A DNA stretch of 64,000 nucleotides from Argyresthia goedartella (taxonomy: Eukaryota; Arthropoda; Insecta; Lepidoptera; Argyresthiidae), in NCBI GenBank assembly GCA_949825045.1, contig OX463809.1, positions 4,243,501 through 4,307,500 on the forward strand, in the 5' to 3' direction. The translations under genes and the position numbers were made by a program. Of the stretch, positions 31,832 through 43,925 are shown piece after piece (within the stretch, counting starts at the first letter, position 1; each line of letters begins with the position of its first letter). The notes beneath the pieces are model-generated. The model worked only from the letters and a program-made list of their open reading frames with translations, was not told the DNA's origin and searched no databases.

Positions 31832-32208
31832 GTTAGTTGATAAACTAACGCGTTAGTTCATCAACTATCGACAGAGACAGTAAACCAGACCAAGATCAAA
31901 AGATACGTAAATTCTAAACCCTGTCTGGGTTTAGAATTTACGTTTCCTTTGATCTTACGTGTCAAACTGTCAAACTAACACGAAGACTATATTTCGGTGC
32001 GCTCGCCCCCTCTAGCCTTCACCTAAGCTACCGCACTGTTTGCCCTGGTATTTCGTTTGCAATTCAAGTTTAAACCAGTTCACTACTTAACGGTTTTAAC
32101 CGTTAGTTTATCAACTGACGTGTCATATAGTTAGCAGTACGCTACAGTTTACTATCTGTCGATAGTTGAGTAACTAACGAGACCAAAACGTTAGTTTATC
32201 AAATAACG
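31832..32208 (-). mobile_element. Shared-core MITE, group D (fourth terminus type)
   Basis: Terminal inverted repeats of about 55-60 bp: 31832-31885 (gttagttgataaactaacg ... tcaactatcgacag ... gtaaac) match 32147-32208 inverted with small gaps. Inside are a separate 17-bp perfect palindrome (31905-31943) and the shared core (about 31955-32045 on minus: 'gcggtagcttaggtgaaggc' ... 'gtcttcgtgttagtttgaca'). No target duplication was resolved. Non-coding. Confidence 0.65.
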
Positions 32209-32287
32209 GTTTTGACAATCTTACGGTGACATATATATATCGGGATTGGTATGAAATACGACAAGACACAGACAGACAACAGCCAGT

Positions 32288-32353
32288 TACACACGTGACT
32301 GGTTTCCAATACACACGTGACTGGTTTCCAATACACACGTGACTGGTTTCCAA
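32288..32353. repeat. 22-bp tandem repeat, 3 copies, each with a CACGTG E-box
   Basis: Units at 32288, 32310 and 32332 are identical, each containing ACACACGTGACTGGTTTCCA. Confidence 0.95.
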
Positions 32354-32359
32354 TACACT

Positions 32360-33052
32360 AAACGTTTTGACATAAACTGTCAATTTATCCCTTTGGAGTA
32401 TGAGTTAGTGCGTAGGTTCGCGTTGTCGCCCTTATGGTGCGGAACTTGAAATTACCTACGATTATTTTTTTAAACATTTTAGTAACGCATAGAGACACTG
32501 GAATAAAGCCGTGTGTGGCCCGAGGCTTCACTAGTCTATGGAAAACTGAAAAAGGCTTTCACAGTTTTTGATTTTTATTGAGTCTCTTCTCAAACGTTCA
32601 GTTACGTCATATCTGTGCGCACCAGCACTCAGAGGGTTTGGGAAAACGTGTATTTTCGTTCTTTCATTCTTCAAAAATGTGTTTCAAAATCGCCTAAAAA
32701 CGTAAAGCCGGAAACATTTTCTGTAGGTAAGTATATTATTCGATTATTTGTAAAAAAATATTATTTTAGCTTCAAAAAAGTGACATATGAATACTGAAGA
32801 AGCAGATAAATGCCTGCCGAGATCTTAGCAAGTGAAGTTTTGTATTGGATATATGAATGTATATATGCACTATGTAATAGATTTTAAAAGTGGCATTTTA
32901 ACATCAATTCAGTAAATGTTTTCATAAGTAAAATGTGTCACATTACTAAAGCACCGAGTTTACATCTGCCTTCCGCTGTTCTGCCTAGAATAGATCTTGA
33001 TAATTCCAAATAAACTGTAATAAGTTACACAATGAAATAATCTAAATTACTT
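32360..33052. other. No feature recognised
   Basis: No gene or repeat identified. A short plus frame at 32615-32797 has no features. Confidence 0.3.
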
Positions 33053-33089
33053 TAATAGTAGTTTATGTGACTGATACATAATTGAGGTT
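33053..33089 (+). mobile_element. Foldback element P, left end, split by LINE X
   Basis: 'atagtagtttatgtgactga' and 'tacataattgagg' are the P terminus. The element resumes at 34073 after an intervening LINE X copy, so the LINE integrated into P. Confidence 0.75.
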
Positions 33090-34072
33090 AATAATTTATT
33101 GTTGAATGCTGGTAAAACCAAATGTATCAAATTCTCACTTCCAAATGTCAGGCAAGTTGAGACCAGTTTGGTGTTAGACAGCAGCACGTTAGAATTAGTA
33201 AATGACACGAAGTTTCTTGGAATAATCATTGATAGCAAATTACAGTGGGGACCCCACATAGATAAATTGGCTGGTAAATTAAGTTCTGCGGCTTACGCTG
33301 TTAGGAACATCAGACAAAACACGGATGTGGCTTCATCTAGGTTAGTATATTTTAGTTGCTTTCATAGTGTCATGTCCTATGGTATCTTGTTGTGGGGGAA
33401 AGCGGCGGATATTCAAACTATTTTTATTTAACAGAAAAGAGCTATTCGAGCAATTTATAAATTAAAACGCACAGACTCCTTAAGAGAGCTTTTTAAAGAA
33501 ATTGACATACTAACTGTAGCTAGTCAATTTATTTTCGAAAACATAATTTATGTACGCAAGAACCTTACAACATTTGCTAAACTTAGCGATAGCTGTAATA
33601 TTAACCTAAGAAATAATCACAGACTATGTGCGCCCCGGTTTAGACTCGCGAAAGTTAGCAATTCTTTCAAGGGTCAATGCATTCTCTACTACAACAAGAT
33701 ACCTCTGGAGATCTTGAAATTGCCATTTGAGCAATTTAAAAACCATGTTAAAGCGACTTTGTCGAAAAAGGGATATTACAATGTTCAAGGTTACTTAAAT
33801 GACAGGACTGTATGGGGTTAATCTGGCTCAACACAGACCTTGCTGTTAATAGTTTTGTAATTATTTATTCCTACCTATTAATTATGATATTATAAAATTT
33901 GTATTAGTTAAGCACAAGCAATCTTTTAAAGAGATCTAAAAATCAATCTGTGGGAGTTTCTACGCCCTTCTTCTCCCACAGTGGTCCAATGTAGAGAAGT
34001 GGCAAAAAATGACGATTGCTAAGTATATGTAAATATCTACAGTAATAAAGAGATTTGGAATTTGAATTTGGT
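33090..34072 (+). mobile_element. LINE family X, best copy, 5' truncated
   Basis: A Jockey/CR1-like non-LTR retrotransposon end. It holds RT thumb codons, the C-terminal tail and a 3' UTR (33822-34072) with 'cccacagtggtccaatgtag' and the terminal 'tctacagtaataaagaga'. It sits inside a foldback P element. Confidence 0.85.
33099..33821 (+). pseudogene. LINE X RT C-terminal half, one stop codon
   Basis: Recognisable blocks are LLNAGKTKCIKFSLPN, FLGIIIDSKLQWGPHIDKLA, HSVMSYGILLWGKAA, then QKRAIRAIYNLKRTDSLREL and RFRLAKVSNSFKGQCILYYN, ending in TAA at 33819-33821. A single TAA at 33429-33431 replaces the Leu codon seen in the 22608 copy. The frame is otherwise intact for about 240 codons. The endonuclease and catalytic RT motifs lie upstream and are absent. 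Confidence 0.85.
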
Positions 34073-34375
34073 CATTAATACTCGAGAGTGGGTTCATGAA
34101 ACGAACCGAAGGCGAGTTTCATATTAATATCACTGGAGAGTTTTAATGCCTAATTATGTACAGTGACATACACTAGTTTATCTACACACATATCATAAGC
34201 TCTCTTTGATGTGCTCAGGAACCGCATGTTTGACCGGGATTGTGGCATTGATCTTATCTCTGCAGTTGTTTGTGTGTAGCTAGTTCTGTAGCACCAACTT
34301 CACAGACAAACTAGAAATTTGAATGTCATAATATTTAGAAAATTTACACGTTATGGTCATAATGTATACTTATTG
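34073..34375 (+). mobile_element. Foldback element P, continuation
   Basis: 'actcgagagtgggttcatga' and 'aggcgagtttcatattaata' resume the P arm after the LINE. It continues to 'acacgttatggtcataatgt'. The second arm is missing. Confidence 0.75.
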
Positions 34376-34761
34376 TATACTTCACTAACAAAGCGTGGCC
34401 ATATATTGACACCGTATAATTGTCACCGCTGGTTTATAATCACGCGAAATTTATGCGCGAGAGAATTTAGATTGTTGATAAATTATGAACTGTATCGACC
34501 TGCTTTTTACGTACGTATTAATGTTCGATAGTTTATAATCATGAGAAACCGTTAAATTGTGAACTTATTTACAAAGTATGTGTAAATGCAACTGCCATTA
34601 AATTATAAATACGATTTGAGCACAGTCGGTCTCGTTGACGGTTTGACAATGTTTGTAGACCTGATAAGCAAAATCCTCTCTAAAACTTAATCAGCGTTTT
34701 ATGTTTTTGTGATTTATAAAAGTAATGCGTGTCAGTTTTAGTTAAAAAACTGTTGTTAGTT
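34376..34761. other. No feature recognised
   Basis: AT-rich, no gene. Confidence 0.3.
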
Positions 34762-35145
34762 CTTTTTAGGGTTCCGCATCCAAAGGATAAAAACGGGACC
34801 CTATTACTAAAACTCTGCTACCTGTCTGTCTGTCTGTCCGTCTATCACCAGGCTGTATCTCATGAACCGTGATAGTTAGACAGTTGAAATTTTCACAGAT
34901 GATGTATTTCTTTTGCCGCTATAACAACATATACTAAAAAACAGAATAAAATAAATATTTAATACAACAATTCATTCACTAAAACATATAAACTCCTTTT
35001 TTTATTTTAAACGAAATTAACCGCACCTATAACTTTGTAAACAACATTTTGCTATGTAACATCCAAACTATTTACTCCACACCATCCCTACAGTTGCACT
35101 GTGGTACGGAACCCTTCGTGCGCGAGTCCGACTCGCACTTGGCCG
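34762..35145 (-). mobile_element. Interspersed repeat R
   Basis: An inverted copy: 'tttttagggttccgcatcca' at the left, (ctgt)n, and at the right 'tggtacggaacccttcgtgc' plus the palindrome GCGAGTCCGACTCGC, then TTGGCC. Both ends are present. Confidence 0.85.
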
Positions 35146-35551
35146 TTTTTTATTTTTTATTTTATTTTAGTGTCTGTGGATGTCGGCTGAAGCAAGAGAA
35201 TCCAAAGCCGTAAATAATATTTTTTGAAAAGGTCTGTGTATGTGTCACATTTACTCGTGTTCCAACTTTGATAGTTCTGTGGTTCCAACAATAAAAAAAA
35301 ACAACCGACATAAATTTCCAGATAAATGAAACTCTTTGCTTAAATTCATACATTGACATCTGCCTGACGTTTGCTTTTGGCATTTAGTGTAAACCAAAGA
35401 GAATATAATTTGTTTATTTATTTAGGTCGCCAACAGAGATTAGTACTTAAACTAACTTAAGACACTATTGTTACTAGCTAAATGCTCTAATTACGGGCAA
35501 CAACGGCATGCAATATATATTTTTTAAATCTTTTAAAACCTTACAAAATTA
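35146..35551. other. No feature recognised
   Basis: No coding or repeat evidence. Confidence 0.3.
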
Positions 35552-35860
35552 TAGTAGTTTATGTGACTGCTACATAATGCCTAATTATGTACAGTTACAT
35601 ACACTAAGTTTATCTACACACATATCATAAGCTCTCTTTAATGTGTTCAGAAACCGCATGTTCGATCGGCATTGTGGCATTGATCATTGCTCTGCACTTG
35701 TTTAGCTTGTTCAGTAGTACGAACTTCACAGACAATCTAGGGGCGGCACGTAGGCGGGCGTCGGCGTTCGAAATTTGAATGTCATAATGACAAATGTTGA
35801 TACATTTGTGGTCTTTATTGAGTTATGATACGTGTGTAGATAAAAACATTTTGGATGTGG
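35552..35860 (+). mobile_element. Foldback element P, partial with internal deletion
   Basis: The P terminus 'gtagtttatgtgactgctac' jumps straight to 'ataatgcctaattatgtaca', skipping the XhoI-like palindrome block. It then continues to 'gcgttcgaaatttgaatgtc'. Confidence 0.8.
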
Positions 35861-35954
35861 ATAATGTGATAATGCTTAAAAAAGGGTTATCGAACAGTTT
35901 TAGAAGGGTCTGTGCTACTTGAAGCTGTAGAAGGTTTATAACGAAACTAAAATA

Positions 35955-36165
35955 CAGATATTATTTTATAAATCACTGTACAAAGGCGAACTTATCTCTA
36001 ATAAAAGAATAAAATTGAATCTTTATAAATAACACGGACAGTTTTCTTAATCTTAGTTTGACATATATATGATGATTCTTCCCGGACTGGAAGCTCTTGT
36101 TCTTACTGGATGCTATCACATGTGAACTACTCTTGAACTCCATGTCCCGTTCCACCCTGTACAGT
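35955..36165 (-). repeat. LINE family Y 3' end
   Basis: 'tgtacaaaggcgaacttatc' read inverted is the Y tail motif. Upstream codons are too degraded to place. Confidence 0.5.
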
Positions 36166-36289
36166 CCAGGCCAGGAGCGGCAAGGTCCGGTCTAATGGTT
36201 CGCTACCAGCGCACGCGCATACAGAAATAGCTCACAAGTGGGTTAATACCCGAGCAGTTTTTTGCGCTACGCCAGACGTTGCTTGTATT

Positions 36290-36440
36290 GTATACCTTTA
36301 TTGTACCTACCATGCCTGTATGTACTAGCTGTTAGGTATGTATACCTTTATTGTACCTACCATGCCTGTATGTACTAGCTGTTAGGTATGTATACCTTTA
36401 TTGTACCTACCATGCCTGTATGTACTAGCTGTTAGGTATG
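36290..36440. repeat. 50-bp tandem repeat, 3 perfect copies
   Basis: The period is exactly 50 (units start near 36290, 36340 and 36390). Each includes 'tataccttta', 'ttgtacctaccatgcctgta' and 'ctagctgttaggtat'. No differences were seen between copies. Confidence 0.95.
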
Positions 36441-36513
36441 ATTTGTAAACGTTATTGACGAGTCACTCTTTGTTTCGGGATTCGGTTTCATTTGATGAGG
36501 AAAATATAACTAT

Positions 36514-36976
36514 TAGGGATGGGCCGAAATTCGTTATACATTCGGTTAGACCGAATTTCAGCTTGAACAGAACTTCGGCATTCGGCCGAAATTCGGTTTA
36601 AGTGCCGAACATTCGATGCAAAAAAAGTAAAATAATCCCTTGCATTTTGACTGAAATCAATAGAATAGAAATCATATATACTTATCATAATAATCGTAAA
36701 AGAAAATTAGGCCTTTATTCATTGTCATTTGTTTTTAAATTAAATTAGTTATACATTTTTGCCTAAACTAAACTAAATAAACTTGGTATTTTTAAATACC
36801 TAACTAAAAACACTTCTAGTTCGGCGGGGTGCATCTATTCATTTCGACAATTCATGTAAGTGCGTAAACAATTTATGAGGAGTGCGTAAACAATTCATGA
36901 GCGATAATCGCCGCGATTTCGCTCTCGAGAAATCGCTGCGAAATTAAACCGAAGTTCGGACATTCGGCCATCACTA
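36514..36976. mobile_element. hAT-type non-autonomous element
   Basis: The 463-bp element has ends TAGGGATGGGCCGAAATTCG and, inverted, TTCGGCCATCACTA, fitting the TAGNGATGG end of many hAT elements. Flanking 8-bp direct repeats are ATAACTAT (36506-36513) and ATAATTAT (36977-36984), 7 of 8 matching. Repeated 'ccgaattcgg'-like blocks lie inside. No transposase. Confidence 0.82.
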
Positions 36977-36984
36977 ATAATTAT

Positions 36985-38447
36985 GAATGGTGGTGGAATA
37001 ATTATACGTTTTCAAGGGTAGGCCGAAATGCACCACCCACCTTATGTCCGGATAACTTCTTTGGAACTGCGGCAACAGATGAGGTTATCGCAAATGAAAT
37101 ATCGAAAAATTAAGTTTGGAAGAGCCTTTGCTTACTCAGATGAAGGTGTAGGAGACTTGACAGATTGAAAGATAAACCCTTATCATTTAATTGTAAAATG
37201 CATCCTTATTTCCACATCAGTTTGTTAGGACTTCTTTATCGCACAGTTCCTTCGCTCGCGACCGGTATTTTGTAAAAAAAAATAGTTCGATTCCTCGAAT
37301 CGAGACTGGTGTGAAAAACCTCTTTGAAGGTTAGTTGGTGGCGAATGCCAGATGTAGATGAAGACAAAGGAGTGATTGAGCATACCGATAAACAGGGCTT
37401 CCTTAGCTAGCGATCAGATATTTAATTCAATTCAAGACATTTGTTTCAGGTGGATATTGCAATGACATACAGTACTAAAGTGAATCAGCCTAACGTCAGT
37501 ATTTATAGTTATAAATACTGAAGATTCCACTCAAGGAAGACAGCTATGAGGTTTAAGCAAGTGGAATTATTATAAAAAAAAGACCGACTGCATTTACCAC
37601 ATACAAACTTAGGAATGCATCTGGTTACTTACATAGAGTATATAAAAAATAAGAAATATAATATGTCGTAAAATAACGCCTATTTTAATATTTAATTTTG
37701 ATATCTCCAGTATCACTCTCACAGTTTCAACGAATCTAAAGACACCTCTCAAGCTAAAATCCAATAAGCCTTTTAGGCTACAGAGTCTGCCAAATAAATA
37801 TGTATTTTCAAGTGTATTTATGTAACTTTCATACATATTCTAGAAAAACATTACCCTCCTTCTGGCGCAGTCGGGTAAAAAACCTATAGAAGGTGTTGAA
37901 ACAATAGACTATCGTTTTGAGATACAAGATTAACATTAATTAATCAATTTAAAATAAAATGCAACGTCAAAAATCCGCACAACGCATCGTCTGAATGAAA
38001 TAAATTATACAAATTTCACCAACTCATTACACAAATGAACCGCCCCGGGAATCCCCTGACCCAAAGCCGCCCATCACAGTGGCTGCTTGACCTCGCTGCT
38101 CAGCTAGTCAGATCCTCTGGAGCAGGAAAGCCCCAGAGCAGTTGTCAAATCCTCGGCCCTTCAAGGGGCACCAAATGCCCTTGAAGGTTGCTTTTCAGAT
38201 CTAGCAGGGAATTAATCAACAATAATATAATAGGGACTCAATTTCTATCTAAACTAAACCCACCCTACATTTTGTTAAACAATAACTTTATCTTTTAAGG
38301 ATAGGTATGCTGGCTTAAACTTGCTGACTCCCGAAATAATGGTCATAAACCTGGTTCAGGGGTCAGGGATCCCTATTATGTAACTATGTACATATGTTTG
38401 TGACAAATAAATAAATGTAAATTTAATATCATCTATCTATTGCAGCA
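36985..38447. other. No gene recognised; GC-richer tract at 38040-38200
   Basis: The 38040-38420 stretch ends in 'gacaaataaataaatgtaaa' and could be a retroposon 3' end, but no second copy is present to confirm it. Confidence 0.3.
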
Positions 38448-38945
38448 TTATAGTAGTTTATGTGACTGCTGCATAATGGAGGGCATTAAAACTCGAGAGT
38501 GGGTTTATGAAACGAGCCGAAGGCGAGTTTCATAATAATATCACTTGAGAGTTTTAATGCCTAATTATGTATAGTTACATACACTAGTTTATCTACACAC
38601 ATATCATAAGCTCTCTTTGATGTGTTCAGGAACCGCATGTTTGACCGGCATTGTGGTTCTGCAATTGTTTAGCTTGTTCTTTAGTGCCAACTTCATGCAG
38701 ACGGGCGTCGGCGTTCGAAATTTGAATGTCAGTACCAACTTCACAGACAAACTGGTGGGCGTCGGCGTTCGAAATTTGAATGTCATTATATGTAGAAAAA
38801 CTACACATAATGGACATAATGTGTAGTTTTCCAGATACGAAACGAGTTTTTACCAAGTAGTTTAACATAATGCTGATCGTAACGTGCGGTTTTTGTACGC
38901 AGTAAAGAGGGTTTTTGATACGTGTGTAGATAAAATCATATAGAT
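38448..38945 (+). mobile_element. Foldback element P, one arm plus centre
   Basis: The left arm and the unique centre ('taacgtgcggtttttgtacg', 'cagtaaagaggg') are present. The right arm is lost. The sub-block around 'gggcgtcggcgttcgaaatt' is duplicated in tandem (about 38700 and 38757). Confidence 0.85.
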
Positions 38946-41900
38946 TACGTAAGGAAAGTAAATAATAGCGGGCTCTTAAGCAGAGAGTCCTGTATCAGGC
39001 ACTATTTCAATCAATAAACCATTAGGTAGATATATTACCATTGCCAAGCAAACATATCAGGTTGCGATTGATATTTAAGCGAGTATTAAACATTAAACGT
39101 CCGTCGGTGTTTATGCCATAAATCTATATTAACGGAAATTTACACGTTCACGCTATTTCCAGCTTTGCCTGCAACACCGTCCCCTGATGAGTCACCGGCG
39201 TAATGCCAAAGGGATACCAAGGAGCCTCGTAGATGATATAAAACTATTAGTACGTAATTCGTGATAAATTCCGATTCAGAAACCAATTAGCAACAACTAA
39301 TAATATTTGCCAAATATTATTGTGCATCATGTCGTATGGCAACTTCAAAACTTTTGTTGTTTTCATTGAGGGATTGTTCCGTGAGAGATTTGTGCTCTTT
39401 GACTTTCAAATTGACCTTTAAATGACTTCTGAAAAAGTCCATCAACTAGCGCTATCTGGCTTCAGGAGCGGAGAACAATTGCTGCTATGACAAACAAATA
39501 ATTCCAAAAAAATCATGTTAAGGTAGTGCTTGCCAAGGTAGCTCTTCGGCACAGCAAGGAGGATGTAGCACCGCGGCGTCAATATCCGAAAACGTAGCGC
39601 GAATGATGACATCGCGTCTTTCCTCGGAAGTGATACTTAATATTTCTTAGCCTGAAAGCCGAATGGCGACCCATTTCCACCGAAAGAAACGTATAAATTG
39701 CTATAAACTCACACACCTATACTATTAGCCGCTGTTAAATCCCGTTTAAAAGCATTAATATTGAAAGATTGCTACGATTATTAAACAAAGCAACCGTGTA
39801 AAACGTAAATTATTATCGTTTAGAGACTTGCCAACTTCGCCAACGTAATCGTTATATCAGACGCAGGAAAATAAGCCACAAGGAGTTCCGAGTCAGACTC
39901 GTAACCTCTTTATTTATGTGAGAAACCTATATTTATCAATATTTATTTGGGGAGAGCTATTCTTTACCTGGTTAGCCAGATCCGCGGGGAGTTTGTGGTG
40001 GTTGAGATACCGCGGTGTCAGCAGGGGCAATGGATGACGATCATTTGTCTAAACACGCCGCAAGCTTTGACCTGGACCTGCTATTTAGTGCAGCTGCGTC
40101 ATTTGTTTCTTTCGGCTGGTAGGAGCATTTAACGGTTTTTCTCTTTAACTACAAAGTTGGAACTGACGACTTGTGATTTTTAACCGGCCAGTTTGATAAT
40201 ATTAATCTCCCTCACGGTTTTTGTATAAGATCCTCTCTCTGTTTCGTCTAGCCTACTACTAGTGCCTGCTATCTTTTTCTGGTCTTCGGTCCATCTGGAA
40301 GGCGGCCCATACGTTTAAAAACCTGCCAGTGTTTCATGGAATCAGTGTTACAACATACAATGTTTTCTTTTAGAAGCCGGCTGATACTTGGAAGCTAAAT
40401 TGTTTTATTACATTTTGACGCCCATCTCGGAAAGAGACAGATTAGTTTCGACTCCAGAAATAGATGCTAATATTTAACAGGAGAAGAGGAATAGACGGTG
40501 GGACTGCCACTTATTTCTGTAAGTATATTTGTTAAAAATAAACGTCAAGAAATCTTCAATGTCCATAGATGCGGAAATAGGCTAGCCTCTGTCGGGCTAA
40601 ATGAAAAATTAAATAAGCGACCTATGTTATATTACTAATAGAAATTATTTTTTCAAAGATTTTAACAAAATTGCTACACTTTGCTAATATAGCGATAGCA
40701 CCTGAGCTACTTATATGATGTCTGAGATTTAAAACCCGACTTTAGCCTTATTATTTCGACAAATTTCTAAGTCTTAACGAAATAAACTTGTACAAATTAA
40801 TGACTAGTCTGCGGTAACTATCGGAAGGAAGGAATCTCGTCTCACAACCACCAAAATAGAGTATAACAGCTTAGTCTCGAATAGTTTAAATTGGAGTCGA
40901 CAGCGATATTAATATCTTACTTGCAACGAAACAACTCTGAGCCACGGAAAATAAACATATCTTCCACCCATATCTTTATTCTCCGCTGCCTTTTAAACGT
41001 CTGTTTGTCTGTCACTCTTTGAGCATAAATTGATTGTTACATGGCATTCGACTTAGTATTTGTCATTCCAACAATCTTAATGGTTTTGTCCCGGAAAACT
41101 AAATAGGTGAGTGTAATTGACAAGGGTCGCAACGGTTTCGCAACGGAGCTCCCGAACTTAGGTCCCGAAAGAGTTTCTGACCAAATACTTATGATGAATA
41201 TGTAGATACAGCTTCCCACATATATCGTACAAACAAACATATCTTGGCGAAATCAACCTAGCAGTAAGACCGCCGTTAATTATCAGAAGAAGGTAGACTG
41301 TTGAGGAAACGAGAGATGTATGCCAGGATCGTAGCAGGTGGAGGTCTTTCGTCTCTGCCTTCCTCTCTTTCGGGAAATAGGCATGAGCATATGTTTGTAT
41401 GTATGTAAGAAGGTAGAATTATTTTCTGAATGGAGTACCTATAGATATCGTTCCAAATAAGTATCATTTAACTAATGGCCAGTGGAAGAGAGGGTGAGCA
41501 GTTAAAAATAGTGACAACAGTCGTTAATGCATTTTTAAATGTTGACACAACGGAAACACACGAGCCACCTGACATTGAGTTTGCCAATAGGCTGGGAAGA
41601 CTGGTCATGTCTGAGCCCTATTTACGTGATGGGTTCCGCATATACAAATATCAATAATAATTTTGGTTTTGAATACCTCAGTCAAAACTTTTTATCACGT
41701 TTTGACGCAACGTAAAATAATAGAAATACACGCTCTGCCAATTAAATCCTGACGTCAGTAAAATATTTGTATGCGTTTCTACCAATTCGCAGTGTTTATT
41801 TAATGTACATTTAGTGTATAATATTTAGAATGCCCCAAACATGAATTATACAAATAGGTAGTAAAGCGGTAGGTATTTTAATAAATCTAAACAAACATGA

Positions 41901-42426
41901 GTCTGCCGTTACCACCGTTTCCAACTATGAATTTAATCTAATAAAAAAGTGAGTTTTAAAATGGAATCTATGGTTAGTTTAAGTAAGTCTCTACCTATAT
42001 ACATTCCTTTGTTAAGATTATTTTAAATATCTACTTCGTTTTACAATAGTGCCAGTTCTTTTGTAGTTTTATCTACGCTATCAAATGAGGAACTCTAAAT
42101 ACTGAAACACAGTGTTTCTGGCACTCACCACGTTTTTTTAACTCATTGATGTTTGCTTGTCTTGTTAATGTGACATGATACATCTTAATTTTCGTGGCGA
42201 AGGTTCAATACGTAAGTACTTAGCTATCTAGTTTACAGCTGTATCTGATTTGACCAGCAATCTGGTTATTTTTTAACTATTTTGTCGCCGTTACTTGTTT
42301 GACTAATAGTGAAGTTTAGAAAACAAAAACCGTACATAACTGATATATTTGTACTGATAGTTTTTCCGCCGAATTAATTTACTTTTGACAGCTCAAGACC
42401 CAACATCTGCTATGAAAAATATTGCT
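38946..42426. other. Quiet interval, no feature recognised
   Basis: Short frames at 39947-40132 and 41475-41657 show no domain, splice or promoter support. A possible S3 SINE scrap lies at 40563-40600 ('tagatgcggaaataggctag'). Confidence 0.3.
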
Positions 42427-42430
42427 TTAA

Positions 42431-42559
42431 CCTCTCAACAACCGCGGGCAATTGAGACGGGTCGCGATTTTAAACCTTATGCCATGGTAATAAAAAATCA
42501 TTAAATAAAAACCATTAACGTAATAGTGGCGTCAGCTAACGCCGGTGGTATACAAGAGG
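42431..42559. mobile_element. piggyBac-type MITE
   Basis: A 129-bp element bounded by TTAA on both sides (42427-42430, 42560-42563), with ends CCTCTCAACAACCG and, inverted, CCTCTTGTATACCACCG. A degraded relative sharing 'ccttatgccatggtaa' lies at 50312-50434. Confidence 0.7.
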
Positions 42560-42563
42560 TTAA

Positions 42564-43604
42564 GTACGCGATAAATGTCAAAAGTTGATAGATTATAGCA
42601 ATATAGTGTATTAGTGAGTACGTACTGGCCATTTGAATAGTAATCTCATTCAAGATCATTATTCCCAGTGGATTAAAAATATGAATAAAGAATCAATATC
42701 ATGTGTGTTCGATTTTTGAATTTATGATTTCAAATATTGGGTGCTTACCTATGAAATTGGCGATTTTTTCTTCCAGATTCAGGAGTTCATAATTCGAGTA
42801 ATTCCATAGCTATTTCCAGTATTTTTTAATGTTTTAAAATTAATTTCAATATTTTACATCAACTTATTAAATTTTGTTTTAATTTTCAGTTTGATAACTA
42901 AAATGTTATCTTCAAAATCAGTGCCTCCTAAATGTCATCCATTTTCATGATAACATTCGTAATATTTTTTTACAGCTGACACTTTTCAAAAATTATATAA
43001 AATTTTCTGTTAGCCAAATGCTGTCTCCTTCATACACACAAAGTTTATAAAATTAGGATCTGTCAATCCTAAAAAAAATACAAAAATGTTTGTACTGAAA
43101 ATTGAGTTAACTTCAATTTCTCCATACAAATGCCAATTTCATATGTAAGGACCTAATATTTGACTCATCCGTTTCAGGTTTGTATTACTATCTAGGCTGC
43201 CAGTATTGCAAAACTCAAGGTGGCCGCATTTTTGGGTTATTTTGGAAAGACAGTTTTTACAGCCCGCCACGTCTGTCGGTGAAGCAGTTTGTTTGGCCAT
43301 AGTTAGTTAATCAGTTGCTTGAATTTATTGGCGAGATTTATTGATATAAACACACATTTAGGTTCTCCGCGGAGTATTAAACAGAACCTTTAATTTTAGA
43401 CTGTGATAAATATATGTTGAGCTTAACCATCAGATCTTTTGTTAACTGAACCAACTTGTTTGCAAATAACAATATTATTACTATTTTTTACGTATCAGTA
43501 AATAGTAATTATATGTATCGATTATTTTCACGTCAAGAACATAAGCGAAGTGTTAAAAGTACCGTCAAATTCCTCTGCGGGTTGTGGGTCAAGTAGGGAG
43601 GAAC
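42564..43604. other. No feature recognised
   Basis: AT-rich, no gene or known repeat. Confidence 0.3.
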
Positions 43605-43853
43605 ATAATAATACCTTGGACACTATTTACACACATTGATCTAGCCCCAAACTAGGATTCCCTGTATCTTGGGTACTAGACAACGCTACACATACTTATA
43701 TAGATAAATATTATACTTAGATAGATAAACAACCATGACTAGGGTACAAACATCCATTCTCATCAAACAAATATTTGCCCTCACCGGGACTCGAACCCGG
43801 GACCCATGGCTTCGTAGGCAGGGTCTCTGCCGACTCCGCCATTCGGGTCGTCA
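43605..43853 (-). mobile_element. SINE S2, full length
   Basis: Full head (minus strand) with B box 'gggttcgagtc', body and (TTA)n tail at the left. The box A region reads 'cggagtcggcag', slightly altered. Confidence 0.92.
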
Positions 43854-43925
43854 TATTGTATTACCACTACCTGAAGTGTGGCAAAGGCACCAATTATCTT
43901 TCCTCACATTTTCTTGGTATGTTAG

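Noticed and set aside
41475..41657. 60-codon frame with acidic, protein-like composition
   Set aside because: No homolog recognised, no splice or promoter support; short frames of this size are expected by chance.
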